From contig NZ_JADKRX010000005.1 in the NCBI RefSeq assembly GCF_015350975.1, positions 62,001 through 126,000 of the forward strand: a stretch of DNA of 64,000 nt. Direction: 5' to 3'. The DNA comes from Curtobacterium sp. VKM Ac-1395 (GTDB lineage Bacteria; Actinomycetota; Actinomycetes; Actinomycetales; Microbacteriaceae). A model generated the notes under the pieces. The model did no database searches. It had not been told where the DNA came from and saw only the letters and a program-made list of their open reading frames with translations. The translations under genes and the position numbers were made by a program. Positions 7,485 through 16,886 of the stretch are shown here, piece after piece (the first letter of the stretch is position 1; every line of letters starts with the position of its first letter).

Positions 7485-9560
7485 TCAGCGCACCGTCACG
7501 GTCCGGCACCCGAAGGCCGTGTTCGAGCCACCGACGGAGTCGATGCCGTAGACACACACCTCGTGCGACCCGGCGCGTGCCCCGAGCCTGACGTCGTACC
7601 CGTGCGCCGGCCCCGCCGCGGGGTACGACCGTGCGACGTCGCTGCGCGTGCGGTTCGCGATGACCCGCTTGCCGACGCCGTCGACGTAGACGTCGACGCC
7701 GATCGACGCCGAGGTGTCCGGGTCGATCGCCCAGCCCGACACCTGCACGCCGCCCGACACGGCCTTCGCCACGTCGAAGCTGCCGATCGGGGCCTTGTTC
7801 GTCACGGTGACGGCCTTGCAGCCGAGGGACGCGTTGCCGCCCGCCCCGACGTTGTTCGCCGTCACGCAGACCGTGTGCTTGCCGTTCCCGACGGTCCAGG
7901 TGCCCTCGAAGCCGCGGAGCGACCCGTAGGCGGGGTAGCGCTTCGCGATGTCGCCGCGGCCGGACTTCGTCGTGAAGGTACGGCCCTTGCCGTCGATCGA
8001 CACGGTCACCGTGATCGGGTCGACGGAGTCCCCGTCGACGGCCCAGCCGGAGACCGAGATCGTCGACGTGGTGGCGGTGACGCTGTCCAGTGCGCCCGTC
8101 GGGGTGCTCCCGGGGACGTCGACGGTCTTGCAGGACCCGACGTTCGCGTTCCCGCCGTTCTTGACGTTGATGCCGAGCACGCAGATCCTGTGGCTGCCTC
8201 CCGGTGCCGTGACGGTCGCGGTGTAGCCGTGGTCCGGCCCTGCGGAGGGGTAGGCCCGCCCGACGTCGGCACGCGGTGCCTGGGCCCACATCTTCTTGAC
8301 GATCGTCCCGTCGACGGTGATGTGCGCACCGATGCGTCCACTGGACTCGGGGTCGATCGCCCACCCGGTGACGGCGACGCCACCCGGCACGGCCCTGGCG
8401 CTGTCGAGGGACCCGAACGGCGAACCGTCCGGCACCGAGACCGTCTGGCAGCCGAGCTCCTGGTTCGTCTTGCCGTCGATGGAGATCGCGTAGGCGCAGA
8501 CCTTCTGGGAACCGGCGGCCGCTGGGATGCGCTGGTTGAAGCCGTGCTTCGCGCCGAGCTTCGGGTACGCGGCCGCGATGTCCGGGCGGTTCTGGTCCGC
8601 CTGCACCGCGGTGCCCTTCGAACCGACGTAGACGTCGACGCGGGTGCTCTTGTTCGTGGTCGTGTCGAGGGCCCAGCCGTTGACGGTGATCGCGTTGTAG
8701 CTCGTCGCGATGCCGTCGAGCGTGCCCTTGGCGGAGGTGCTCACGCCGGTGGTCGAGCCGAACCAGTCGGTGTAGAGGCGCCAGAAGTTCCGGTTGCCGT
8801 AGGCCGAGCAGCCGTCACCCGTGCCGTACAGGTTGTTCAGCGCCGCCGTGTTCGGCGTGTACGGCGTGTAGTAGTACAGCGCGGCGGTCGCGCGGTTCTG
8901 CACGGCGACCGTCTTGGTGCCGCAGCTGACCGGCACGTTGTACTGGACCGCGCGGTTGCCCGGGTTGAACCAGGTGAAGTAGTTGCTGGTGCCGGGCGGG
9001 TTGCCGTAGCGCTTCCACTGCCAGGCGGACCAGTAGATCTGGTTGCCGACGCCGGCGTAGGCCGGGTCACAGTGTCCGCCGACGTTGTCGGGGCAGGCGT
9101 AGCCCATCGCCCGCTCGAGCCGGGCGGCGGAGGGGTTCCGCGCGGTCGCGCCGTTGATCAGCGTCTGCTCCTTCTGGAGCGTGACGAGGATGACCTTCGG
9201 GCTGATGCCGCAGGCCGCCGCGACGCGGGTGATGATGACCGCGGCGGAGAGGGAGGACCCGCCGGTGAGGGCGTTGCACATCGGGTCGGCCGAGCGGGAG
9301 TTCATCCCGAAGCGTCCGACGTTCAGGCAGGACGACGACGCGCACGACCCGATCTGCGTGTTCAGGAACGACTGCACGCCGTCGACGGACATCGACGTCC
9401 CGGCGTAGAAGTTCGTGTCCGAGATGATGTTGCCCGCCTGGAACGACGAGCCGCTCAGCGCACTGGCCGGCTCCTGTCCGGCTGGGGCGGTGAGCTGGAA
9501 CCCGACCAGCACGCTCGCGACGGCGAGCACACTGGCGAGGATTGCGACGACCTTCTTCAC
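7485..9560 (-). CDS. Secreted lysozyme-like protein with four C-terminal repeats
   Basis: 691 residues. The GTG at 9560 (VKKVVAILASVLAV signal sequence) follows GGAAAGG; an ATG 14 codons upstream is less likely. The N-terminal 270 residues include ACGISPKVILVTLQKEQTLI, resembling the helix of lysozyme-fold transglycosylases that ends in the catalytic Glu, then Trp/Tyr-rich segments (YWSAWQWKRYG, NYFTWFNPGNRAVQYN). Four repeats of about 100 residues start near residues 279, 380, 487 and 590. Each has G-x-L/F-D, a VSGWAxD strand, VDG, ADxxRxDV, HGY/HGF and a closing LGCxxVTV. The same repeat is found three times in the GH6 protein at 33931-35916. Cell-wall or polysaccharide attachment is a plausible role for it. 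A hairpin terminator follows. Confidence 0.7.
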   Translation of the reverse strand: MKKVVAILASVLAVASVLVGFQLTAPAGQEPASALSGSSFQAGNIISDTNFYAGTSMSVDGVQSFLNTQIGSCASSSCLNVGRFGMNSRSADPMCNALTGGSSLSAAVIITRVAAACGISPKVILVTLQKEQTLINGATARNPSAARLERAMGYACPDNVGGHCDPAYAGVGNQIYWSAWQWKRYGNPPGTSNYFTWFNPGNRAVQYNVPVSCGTKTVAVQNRATAALYYYTPYTPNTAALNNLYGTGDGCSAYGNRNFWRLYTDWFGSTTGVSTSAKGTLDGIATSYNAITVNGWALDTTTNKSTRVDVYVGSKGTAVQADQNRPDIAAAYPKLGAKHGFNQRIPAAAGSQKVCAYAISIDGKTNQELGCQTVSVPDGSPFGSLDSARAVPGGVAVTGWAIDPESSGRIGAHITVDGTIVKKMWAQAPRADVGRAYPSAGPDHGYTATVTAPGGSHRICVLGINVKNGGNANVGSCKTVDVPGSTPTGALDSVTATTSTISVSGWAVDGDSVDPITVTVSIDGKGRTFTTKSGRGDIAKRYPAYGSLRGFEGTWTVGNGKHTVCVTANNVGAGGNASLGCKAVTVTNKAPIGSFDVAKAVSGGVQVSGWAIDPDTSASIGVDVYVDGVGKRVIANRTRSDVARSYPAAGPAHGYDVRLGARAGSHEVCVYGIDSVGGSNTAFGCRTVTVR

Positions 9561-9664
9561 GTCGAGGGGCCTTTCCGGGGGCGGCGACGGGGTGGTGGGC
9601 ACGCGGTTCGGGCTGGGCGCCTCCGACCGACCCCTGATCGCGGTCGGGACACACGTGTCGCATC

Positions 9665-9670
9665 AGACTA
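9665..9670 (-). promoter_or_regulatory. Probable -10 box TAGTCT
   Basis: Minus-strand TAGTCT about 105 nt before the GTG at 9560, in the 230-bp gap between this gene and the next minus-strand gene. A GTAACC/TGTGAC-rich stretch lies just upstream, but no standard -35 box is clear. I see no gene in the gap. Confidence 0.35.
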
Positions 9671-9791
9671 CGCGCGTCACAGTGGTTACACAGCCCCCGG
9701 CCGTGCCCCCGAACGGGAGGCGCGGGTCGACTCCCCGCGGCGGCCGCGGCCCGCTGCTCCTCGCGTCCGCGACGCGCTCCTGTGCGCTCGT

Positions 9792-10826
9792 TCAGTCTGC
9801 GGTGGCGAGCGCGGCTTCGACGCGACGACGCGCAGTGCGTGACACCCGGTCCGCACGGCGGAGGCGACGTGCGTGACGGAGGACGGCAGGGGCCTCCCGG
9901 GTCAGCCGCCACCACGCGGTGGGCGGGAGCTGTGCCGCTGCCGGCCGGAGGAGGTCGCGTCCCAGCCGGACGAGGGTCCTGAGCAGGACCCGCGCGGTCA
10001 TCCGCGCCGAGCCGTTGCGGACCGTCACGGCGAGGCGGTTGCGCATGCTCTGTGTGCGGACGAGCGTCGAGTCGCTGCCCGAACTCGCGGCGTGCCGGTG
10101 CACCACGACCGCGTCCGGAGCCGCTCCGACCGTGTACCCGGCGAGGCGGAGCCGCCACGCGACGTCGAGGTCCTCGTAGTACATGAAGAGGGACTCGTCG
10201 AAGCCGCCGACCTCCTCGAGAGCCGATCGCCGCAGGAACGCGGCGCCACCGGAGAACCCGAACAGGGGTGCGTGTTCCGGGGCGTCGTCGACCGGACGGA
10301 GCCAGTCGCGGTCACGGCCGTTGCCGGAGCGGTCGAGCACCACGCCCGTGCCGTTCACGAGGGTCTGCCCGCCGGTCTCGACCCGTCGCCACCGCCGGCC
10401 GTCCGCCGCGACGAGGTCGTGGTCACTGCGGCCGGCGCCGTCGGGCACGACGGCGAACGCGCCCTCGAGGACCGCTGTGGCCGCGACGGCTGCCGTCCGC
10501 GGACCACCGGCGGCGAGGCACGCGAGGCCCCGGTCGAGGAACCCGTGGTCGGCGACCGCGTCGTTGTTGAGGAGCACGAGCACCGCGCCGGAGGCGGCAG
10601 CGACCCCGCGCGCCACCCCGCCGGCGAAGCCCGAGTTCGTCGGCTCCGGCACCACGACGACGCCCGGGTAGTCGGCGCGGTAGGCGGCGACGGTGGCGTC
10701 GTCGGCCTCGTTCACGACGAGGACGACCTCGGTCTCGGCGTCGACCCGTTGCGAGAGCACGGAGTCGACCGCCCGGCGGGTGAGCTCGGGCTGGTGCCAG
10801 TCGATGACGATCACGGAGGCGTCCAC
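9792..10826 (-). CDS. GT2 glycosyltransferase, rhamnosyltransferase-like
   Basis: 344 residues with a GT-A fold of family 2. ASVIVIDWHQPE opens the domain; NSGFAGGVARG and LLNNDA form the nucleotide- and metal-binding region; GFSGGAAFLRRSALEEVGGFDESLFMYYEDLDVAWRL-type residues (around 190-225) carry the acidic ED pair typical of rhamnosyltransferases. A basic C-terminal tail may contact the membrane. The GTG at 10826 follows GGGAG and a GAGACT box. Substrate is likely dTDP-rhamnose given the rfb genes nearby, but that is inferred. Confidence 0.8.
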   Translation of the reverse strand: MDASVIVIDWHQPELTRRAVDSVLSQRVDAETEVVLVVNEADDATVAAYRADYPGVVVVPEPTNSGFAGGVARGVAAASGAVLVLLNNDAVADHGFLDRGLACLAAGGPRTAAVAATAVLEGAFAVVPDGAGRSDHDLVAADGRRWRRVETGGQTLVNGTGVVLDRSGNGRDRDWLRPVDDAPEHAPLFGFSGGAAFLRRSALEEVGGFDESLFMYYEDLDVAWRLRLAGYTVGAAPDAVVVHRHAASSGSDSTLVRTQSMRNRLAVTVRNGSARMTARVLLRTLVRLGRDLLRPAAAQLPPTAWWRLTREAPAVLRHARRLRRADRVSRTARRRVEAALATAD

Positions 10827-10920
10827 CGGCCCAGTCTCCCAGGGTGACGACGCCACGACGTCGCCGGACGCGGCGCGGCTGCCCGGGCTCGGCGACGCCG
10901 GGCCGTGCAGGGCCCCTGGG

Positions 10921-10926
10921 TATAGT
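10921..10926 (+). promoter_or_regulatory. -10 box TATAGT
   Basis: TATAGT about 50 nt before the GTG at 10977, in the divergent region with the GT2 gene on the other strand. It probably drives the glycosyltransferase and perhaps the export operon. Confidence 0.45.
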
Positions 10927-10976
10927 GGTGCCGCCTTCCGGGGCATCCTCGCCAGCCGACGTATGGAGTTTCGTCC

Positions 10977-13544
10977 GTGTCTACCTTCGCGCCTCGCGTG
11001 TCCGTCGTCGTCATCAACTTCCGCGGGACCGACGACACGCTCGAGTGCATCGCGCGGCTCAGCGAGGTCGACTGGCCGGCGGACCGCCTGGAGATCGTCG
11101 TCGTCGAGAACGGTTCCGGCGACGACAGCGAGGCCCGGCTCCGAGCGGCGCTCGGCGAGCAGGCGAACGTGAAGATCATCGTCTCCGCCGAGAACCTCGG
11201 CTTCACCGGCGGCAGCAACCTCGGCGCGCGTGAGGCCAGCGGGGACGTCGTCGCGTTCCTCAACAACGACGCCAAGCCGGACGTGGCCTGGGTCCGGGAG
11301 GGCATCGCGGGCTTCGCCCCGAGCCCCCGCGTCGCGGCGGTCGCGAGCAAGGTCCTCGACTGGGAGGGCAAGACGATCGACTTCGTCGAGTCGGGCCTCA
11401 GCTGGTTCGGCATGGGCTACAAGAACCACATCGCCGAGCTCGACGACGGCCGCTTCGACGAGCCGCGCGACCTGCTGTTCGGCACCGGGAGCGCGCTGTT
11501 CGTCCGGCGCGACGTCTTCCTCGAGGTCGGTGGGTTCGATGAGGGCCTGTTCATGTTCTACGACGACGTGGACCTCGGCTGGCGCCTCAACCTGCTCGGC
11601 TACCGCGTGCGGTTCGCCCCGCGCTCGGTCGTCTTCCACAAGCACCACGGGTCGATGAAGTCGTTCGGCGACCACCGCGAGATGTACCTGCTCGAGCGGA
11701 ACGCCCTGCACCTGCTCTACAAGAACCTCTCCGACGAGAACCTCGGGGTGTTCCTCCCCGCGGCGCTGGCCCTGCTCGCACGACGTGCCGTCGCGAAGAG
11801 CGGCCGCGACTCGTCCGAGTTCGACATCCGCCGCTTCACCGGCGCCCCGGACGAGTTCGACCCGACGACGCCGATGTCGAAGGAGACCATCGCGGGCCTG
11901 TACGCGCTCGACCAGTTCGTCACCGACCTCCCCCGGCTCTCCGAGGACCGCCGTCGCATCCAGGGCCAGCGCGTCAAGACGGACAAGGAGGTCTTCCGCC
12001 TGTTCGGCGACGCCTTCAAGCCGCTCTTCGAGGACGGCTACTTCCTCGAGGGCTACCAGGCGATCATGCAGGCCTTCGACGTCGAGCAGCCGATGCACCG
12101 CAACCGCGTGCTCGTCATCACCGGGGACGCCCTCGGCGAGAAGATGGCCGGGCCCGGCATGCGCGCGTGGAAGATCGCCGAGGCGCTCAGCGAGCACAAC
12201 GACGTCCGCCTGGTGACCTGGAACGTGGCGAACCGCAAGTCCGACCGCTTCGAGGTGATCCGCGTCCCGCTGCAGCACGAGCGCGCGATGAAGGACCACG
12301 AGGAGTGGGCCGACGTCATCTTCTTCCAGGGATACGCACTCCACCACTTCACGACGCTGCAGCGCTCGAACAAGATCATGGTCGTCGACCTGTACGACCC
12401 GATGCACCTCGAGCAGCTCGAGCAGGCCCGCGACAACGGCGACGTCGGCTGGCGCAACCAGGTCACCTCCACCACCGAGGTGATCAACGCCCAGCTCGAG
12501 CGCGGCGACTTCTTCCTCTGCGCCTCCGAGCGCCAGCGCCTGTTCTGGCTCGGGCAGCTCGCCGCCGTCGGTCGCGTGAACCCGGACAACTACCTCGCCG
12601 ACGACAACCTGAACAAGCTCATCGCCATCGCGCCGTTCGGTATGGACTCCACGCCGCCGGAGCACACCCGCAAGGCGATCCGCGGCGTCACGCCCGGCAT
12701 CGGCGAGGACGACAAGGTCGTCATCTGGGGCGGCGGCATCTACAACTGGTTCGACACCCCGTCGCTCGTGCGTGCCATCGCCAAGGTGGCCGAGACCCAC
12801 GACGACATCCGGCTGTTCTTCCTCGGGGTCGCGCACCCGAACCCCGACGTGCCGGAGATGGCGATCGTCGCGGAGACCCGTCGCCTCAGCGCGGAGCTCG
12901 GCCTGACCGGCAAGCACGTGTTCTTCAACGAGCAGTGGGTCGCACTCGACGACCGCCAGAACTACCTGCTCGAAGCGGACGCCGGGGTGTCCACGCACTT
13001 CGCGCACATCGAGACCACGTTCTCGTTCCGCACGCGCATCCTCGACTACATGTGGGCGAACCTGCCCATCGTGACGACCGACGGCGACAGCTTCGGTGAC
13101 CTCGTCGCCGCCGAGGGCATGGGCGTCGCGGTGCACGAGCGCGACGTCGACGCCCTCGCCGCCGCCCTCGAGTCGATGCTGTACGACCCCGAGGCCGCCC
13201 AGGCCGCTCGCGACGCCGTCAGCCGGGTCCGTCAGGACTTCACGTGGGAGCGCGCCCTGGCCCCGCTCGTCGAGTTCTGCAAGGACCCGTCCGTCGCCGC
13301 CGACCGCGCACACGAGGCTGCAGTGCCTGCCGGTTCCGTCGCCGCCGCTGGCCGTCCGCGCGTGGCACTCAGCCCGGCCCGGCAGCGGGAGATGCAGTTC
13401 CACCAGATCGCGAACAGCCGGCACGGGCTGTCCCGCGACGTCCGTCTGGCCACCTGGTACCTCCGCGAGAACGGCATGAGCGGACTCCGGGACAAGGTGC
13501 AGAACCGCGTGCGCATCATGCGCGAGAGCAAGAACGGGCGCTGA
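10977..13544 (+). CDS. Two-domain glycosyltransferase (GT2 plus GT4-like)
   Basis: 855 residues carrying two catalytic domains. Residues 1 to about 250 form a GT2 domain (RVSVVVINFRGTDD, NLGFTGGSNLGAREA, LNNDAKPD, GGFDEGLFMFYDDVDLGW). After a linker, residues about 370-770 form a GT-B domain (VLVITGDALGEKMAGPGMRAWKIAEAL, VVIWGGGIYNWFD, LDYMWANLPIVTTDGDSFGDLV). The second domain lacks the usual EGFGLP of GT4 but keeps the donor-site layout. The GTG at 10977 is preceded by GGAG and by the TATAGT promoter. Just upstream of the ABC exporter, it probably extends the chain that is exported, adding two sugars in sequence. Donor and acceptor are unknown. Confidence 0.8.
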   Translation: MSTFAPRVSVVVINFRGTDDTLECIARLSEVDWPADRLEIVVVENGSGDDSEARLRAALGEQANVKIIVSAENLGFTGGSNLGAREASGDVVAFLNNDAKPDVAWVREGIAGFAPSPRVAAVASKVLDWEGKTIDFVESGLSWFGMGYKNHIAELDDGRFDEPRDLLFGTGSALFVRRDVFLEVGGFDEGLFMFYDDVDLGWRLNLLGYRVRFAPRSVVFHKHHGSMKSFGDHREMYLLERNALHLLYKNLSDENLGVFLPAALALLARRAVAKSGRDSSEFDIRRFTGAPDEFDPTTPMSKETIAGLYALDQFVTDLPRLSEDRRRIQGQRVKTDKEVFRLFGDAFKPLFEDGYFLEGYQAIMQAFDVEQPMHRNRVLVITGDALGEKMAGPGMRAWKIAEALSEHNDVRLVTWNVANRKSDRFEVIRVPLQHERAMKDHEEWADVIFFQGYALHHFTTLQRSNKIMVVDLYDPMHLEQLEQARDNGDVGWRNQVTSTTEVINAQLERGDFFLCASERQRLFWLGQLAAVGRVNPDNYLADDNLNKLIAIAPFGMDSTPPEHTRKAIRGVTPGIGEDDKVVIWGGGIYNWFDTPSLVRAIAKVAETHDDIRLFFLGVAHPNPDVPEMAIVAETRRLSAELGLTGKHVFFNEQWVALDDRQNYLLEADAGVSTHFAHIETTFSFRTRILDYMWANLPIVTTDGDSFGDLVAAEGMGVAVHERDVDALAAALESMLYDPEAAQAARDAVSRVRQDFTWERALAPLVEFCKDPSVAADRAHEAAVPAGSVAAAGRPRVALSPARQREMQFHQIANSRHGLSRDVRLATWYLRENGMSGLRDKVQNRVRIMRESKNGR

Positions 13545-13573
13545 CGTCCGACGGTGGCCCCCGGTCACCGAGG

Positions 13574-13579
13574 TACAGT
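13574..13579 (+). promoter_or_regulatory. -10 box TACAGT
   Basis: TACAGT about 35 nt before the TTG start of the exporter permease; a GAAGGATC ribosome binding site lies between. Confidence 0.4.
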
Positions 13580-13614
13580 GACCCGTCTCCCGCGTCAGAA
13601 CTGAAGGATCCCCT

Positions 13615-14511
13615 TTGAGCAACATCGTCACCGAGCGGTTCGACCGCCTCCGGCAGGAACGGATGGTCCCCGCGGGCCGTCCCGCCACCGCGGTCATCGG
13701 TTCGATCCGCGAGGTCTTCGCGCACCGGCAGCTGCTCGACCTGCTGATCCGCCGCGACCTGAAGTCGCGGTACAAGGACAGTGCGCTCGGGTTCGCCTGG
13801 ACGCTCATCCGTCCGCTCGTGCAGCTGGCGATCTACTACTTCGTCCTCGGCCAGATCCTGGGCGCGTCCCGCAACATCCCCGAGTTCGCGATCTACGTGT
13901 TCTCCGGGCTGACGCTGTACGGGCTGTTCAGCGAGATCGTCGCGTCGGGCACGGCGTCCATCGTGTCGAACGGCGGCCTGATCAAGAAGATCTACCTCCC
14001 GCGGGAGATCTACCCCCTGGCCAGCGTGGGTGCGGCGCTGTTCAACTTCGGTGTGCAGCTCGTCGTGCTGCTCGCCGCGGCGGTGCTCCAGAGCGGCTTC
14101 GCGTGGGTCCGGCTCGACCTGCTCTACTTCTTCCCCGCGACGATCGTCATCCTCATCTGGGCGACCGCGTTCGCGTTGCTGCTGGCGGCAGCGAACGTGT
14201 ACCTGCGCGACATGCAGTACCTCGTCGAGGTCCTGGTGCTCCTGCTCATGTGGGGCTCGCCGATCGTCTACAGCTGGCAGATGGTCGCGTCCCGCGCCCC
14301 GGAGTGGCTGCTCAACCTGTACACCGCCAACCCCATCACGCTGGCCGTCCTCGGCATCCACCGCGCCTTCTGGACCGCCGGTCCGGACGCCGAGTACCCC
14401 GCCCACCTGCTGCTCCGTCTGGGTGTCGCCGGGGTCGTCGGCCTGGTCGCGCTCCTCGTGTGCCAGCGCGTGTTCGCCAAGCTGCAGGGCAACTTCGCCC
14501 AGGAGATCTGA
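13615..14511 (+). CDS. wzm: ABC-2 polysaccharide exporter permease
   Basis: 298 residues with six hydrophobic helices after an amphipathic N-terminus. RRDLKSRYKDSALGFAWTLIRP is the hallmark N-terminal segment of the Wzm/TagG/RfbA family. The permease pairs with the ATPase encoded 4 nt downstream to move undecaprenyl-linked polysaccharide or teichoic-acid-like polymer across the membrane. The start is TTG at 13615, after AAGGATC. Genes 13615-17740 are tightly spaced and probably form one transcription unit. Confidence 0.9.
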   Translation: MSNIVTERFDRLRQERMVPAGRPATAVIGSIREVFAHRQLLDLLIRRDLKSRYKDSALGFAWTLIRPLVQLAIYYFVLGQILGASRNIPEFAIYVFSGLTLYGLFSEIVASGTASIVSNGGLIKKIYLPREIYPLASVGAALFNFGVQLVVLLAAAVLQSGFAWVRLDLLYFFPATIVILIWATAFALLLAAANVYLRDMQYLVEVLVLLLMWGSPIVYSWQMVASRAPEWLLNLYTANPITLAVLGIHRAFWTAGPDAEYPAHLLLRLGVAGVVGLVALLVCQRVFAKLQGNFAQEI

Positions 14512-14515
14512 CCCG

Positions 14516-15757
14516 ATGAGCATCGACAACAGCCTCACGCAGGAGACCCGCTCCCCGTTCGCCGACGCCCCCGCCGTCGTGACGGTGAAGAACGTCTCGA
14601 AGCGCTTCACGATCCGCAAGGACAACTCCCTCAAGGAGCGTGTCGTCACCCTCGGTCGCGCCGGACGCCGGCACAGCGAGGACTTCTGGGCGCTCAAGGA
14701 CATCAACCTCGACATCCCGGCCGGCACCACGATCGGGCTGCTCGGACCGAACGGCTCGGGCAAGTCCACGCTGCTGAAGACCATCGGCGGCATCCTCGAA
14801 CCGACCACCGGGACCGTCGAGCGCCGTGGTCGTCTGGCGGCGCTCATCGAGCTCGGCGCCGGCTTCCACCCCGACCTGACCGGCCGCGAGAACGTCTACC
14901 TGAACGCCGCGATCCTCGGCCAGACGCAGGAGGAGACCGAGGAGCGCTTCGACGACATCCTGCAGTTCTCCGGCATCGGCGACTTCATCGACACCCAGGT
15001 GAAGTTCTACTCGTCCGGCATGTACGTCCGGCTGGCCTTCGCCGTCGCCATCAACACCGACCCCGATGTCCTGCTCGTCGACGAGGTCCTGGCCGTCGGT
15101 GACGAACAGTTCCAGAAGAAGTGCCTCGACAAGATCCGCGAGTTCCAGGCGCAGGGCCGCACGATCGTCCTCGTCAGCCACTCGCTCGGCCAGGTGCAGG
15201 AGCTCTGCGACTCCGCCGTCGTCCTGCACCACGGCGAGGTCAAGTTCCAGGGGTCCGCCCGCCTCGCGGTGAAGAACTTCCGCGAGATCCTCGAAGGCCG
15301 TCGCATCGCCGAGGCCGAGGCGTCCCACCCGGAAGAGGACGCCAACCCCGGCAAGGTCGAGCACGTCGAGCTCGAGATCCCGGGCCGCGCCCCCGGCGAG
15401 GACCACCGCCCGGGCGACGACATCGTGGTGCGCGCGACCTTCTCGCACACGACCCCGCTGCCCGAGTGGCGCGCTGGCATCAAGATCGAGAACCAGTTCG
15501 GCCACCCCGCGTTCGGCGTGGACAGCCGGCAGCTCGAGACCAAGCACGACCCGCTGAACGGCACGGCGACCGTCGAGTGGCGGCTGACGGACGTGCGGCT
15601 GGGCGGCGGCGCGTACTTCGTGCACGTGTTCCTGGCGAAGGCGACCGGCGAGCACATCGTCATCGAGCGAGAAGCTGCCCGCTTCACCGTGGTCGACGAG
15701 GACCGTCAGTCCGGCATCGCCTGGACGCGGAGCACCGAGCGCCAGGTCAAGGGCTGA
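14516..15757 (+). CDS. wzt: ABC polysaccharide exporter ATPase with C-terminal substrate domain
   Basis: 413 residues. The ATPase domain has Walker A GPNGSGKST (about residue 80), signature YSSGMYVRLAF (about 164) and Walker B VLLVDEVLAVGDE (about 183) with the switch His in LVSHS. After about residue 275 comes a beta-rich Wzt C-terminal domain (GDDIVVRATF, HPAFGVDSRQ, GGGAYFVHVFL). In the E. coli O8/O9a systems such a domain recognises the capped end of the polymer, so export here may depend on a terminal modification. Starts with ATG 4 nt after the permease stop. Confidence 0.9.
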   Translation: MSIDNSLTQETRSPFADAPAVVTVKNVSKRFTIRKDNSLKERVVTLGRAGRRHSEDFWALKDINLDIPAGTTIGLLGPNGSGKSTLLKTIGGILEPTTGTVERRGRLAALIELGAGFHPDLTGRENVYLNAAILGQTQEETEERFDDILQFSGIGDFIDTQVKFYSSGMYVRLAFAVAINTDPDVLLVDEVLAVGDEQFQKKCLDKIREFQAQGRTIVLVSHSLGQVQELCDSAVVLHHGEVKFQGSARLAVKNFREILEGRRIAEAEASHPEEDANPGKVEHVELEIPGRAPGEDHRPGDDIVVRATFSHTTPLPEWRAGIKIENQFGHPAFGVDSRQLETKHDPLNGTATVEWRLTDVRLGGGAYFVHVFLAKATGEHIVIEREAARFTVVDEDRQSGIAWTRSTERQVKG

Positions 15758-15758
15758 C

Positions 15759-16886
15759 GTGCGGGCACTCCCCGTGCTCGTCGACGCGACGTCCGTCCCG
15801 CCGAACCGTGGCGGTGTCGCCCGCTACATCGCCGGGCTGCTCGTCGGGCTGGCGGAGCTCGACGTCCGGGTCGACGTGGTCGTGAAGCCCGGCGACCTCG
15901 CGTGGCTCCGCGACACCGCGCCGGCGCACCGGTACCACCCGGCGCCCGCCTGGACGTCGTCACGGCCGCTCCGCCTGGTGTGGGAACAGCTCGGGCTGCC
16001 CGGCCTGCTCCGCCGCGTCGGGGCGGACGTCCTGCACAGCCCGCACTACACGTTCCCGCTGCTGCACGCGGCGCGCACGGTCGTCACCCTGCACGACGCC
16101 ACCTTCTTCTCCGATCCCGGTGCGCACTCGTCGCTGAAGGTCCGCTTCTTCCGCACCTGGACCCGGATCGCGCGGCGTGCAGCCCGCGCGACCGTCGCCC
16201 CGAGCGCGGCCACCGTCGCGGAGCTCGACCGCCTGGCAGGTCGTCCTCGACGTCCGACCGTCGTGGCACACCTCGGCGTCGACCGCGGGGTGTTCCATCC
16301 CCCGACCGACGCCGAGCTCCGCGCGTTCCGTGCCGCGCACGGGATGTCGGACGGCGACGACTGGATCGCCTTCCTCGGCACCGTCGAACCCCGCAAGCGC
16401 GTGCCGGCGCTCGTCGAGGCCCACGCGACGCTGAGCGCGGCCGACCCGTCGACGCCCCCGCTCCTCGTGGCGGGTGGGCTCGGGTGGGACGACACCGCCC
16501 GGACCCTGCTCGAGGCCGCCGGCGACCACCCCGGTCAGCCCCTCCGGCACCTCGGCTACCTGCCGCTCGACGAGCTCCGCGCCTTCCTCGGCGGGTCCCG
16601 CGTCGTGGTCTACCCGAGCACCGCCGAGGGCTTCGGCCTGCCCGTGCTCGAGGCCATGGCGTCCGGTGCCGACGTGCTCACCACCCGCCGTCTGGCGATC
16701 CCCGAGGTCGGCGGCGACACCGTGACCTACACGGAGCCGGACGCCGGTCCCATCCGTGCGGCACTGACCACGATGCTGGCCGACGACGACGCCGTGCGCG
16801 CCGACCGTGTCGCCCGCGCCGGACGCCGGGCCGCTTCCTTCACCTGGGCAGCGTGCGCCGAGCGCCACGTCGAGGTCTACGCATGA
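15759..16886 (+). CDS. GT4 glycosyltransferase
   Basis: 375 residues, GT-B fold. The N-terminal domain has the glycine-rich NRGGVARYIAGL; the C-terminal domain has FLGTVEPRKRVPAL and the EX7E motif EGFGLPVLEAMA that binds the nucleotide-sugar donor. It retains acceptor-site HDATFF. GTG start one base past the ATPase stop codon, and its own end overlaps the next gene by ATGA, so translation is coupled. Substrate unknown. Confidence 0.85.
   Translation: MRALPVLVDATSVPPNRGGVARYIAGLLVGLAELDVRVDVVVKPGDLAWLRDTAPAHRYHPAPAWTSSRPLRLVWEQLGLPGLLRRVGADVLHSPHYTFPLLHAARTVVTLHDATFFSDPGAHSSLKVRFFRTWTRIARRAARATVAPSAATVAELDRLAGRPRRPTVVAHLGVDRGVFHPPTDAELRAFRAAHGMSDGDDWIAFLGTVEPRKRVPALVEAHATLSAADPSTPPLLVAGGLGWDDTARTLLEAAGDHPGQPLRHLGYLPLDELRAFLGGSRVVVYPSTAEGFGLPVLEAMASGADVLTTRRLAIPEVGGDTVTYTEPDAGPIRAALTTMLADDDAVRADRVARAGRRAASFTWAACAERHVEVYA

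Noticed and set aside
9792-13808. A 1338-codon minus-strand open frame running through the antisense of the two-domain glycosyltransferase
   Set aside because: Antisense frames stay open in very GC-rich genes. The upstream part has His/Val/Asp/Glu-rich antisense composition; only 9792-10826 matches a real protein family.
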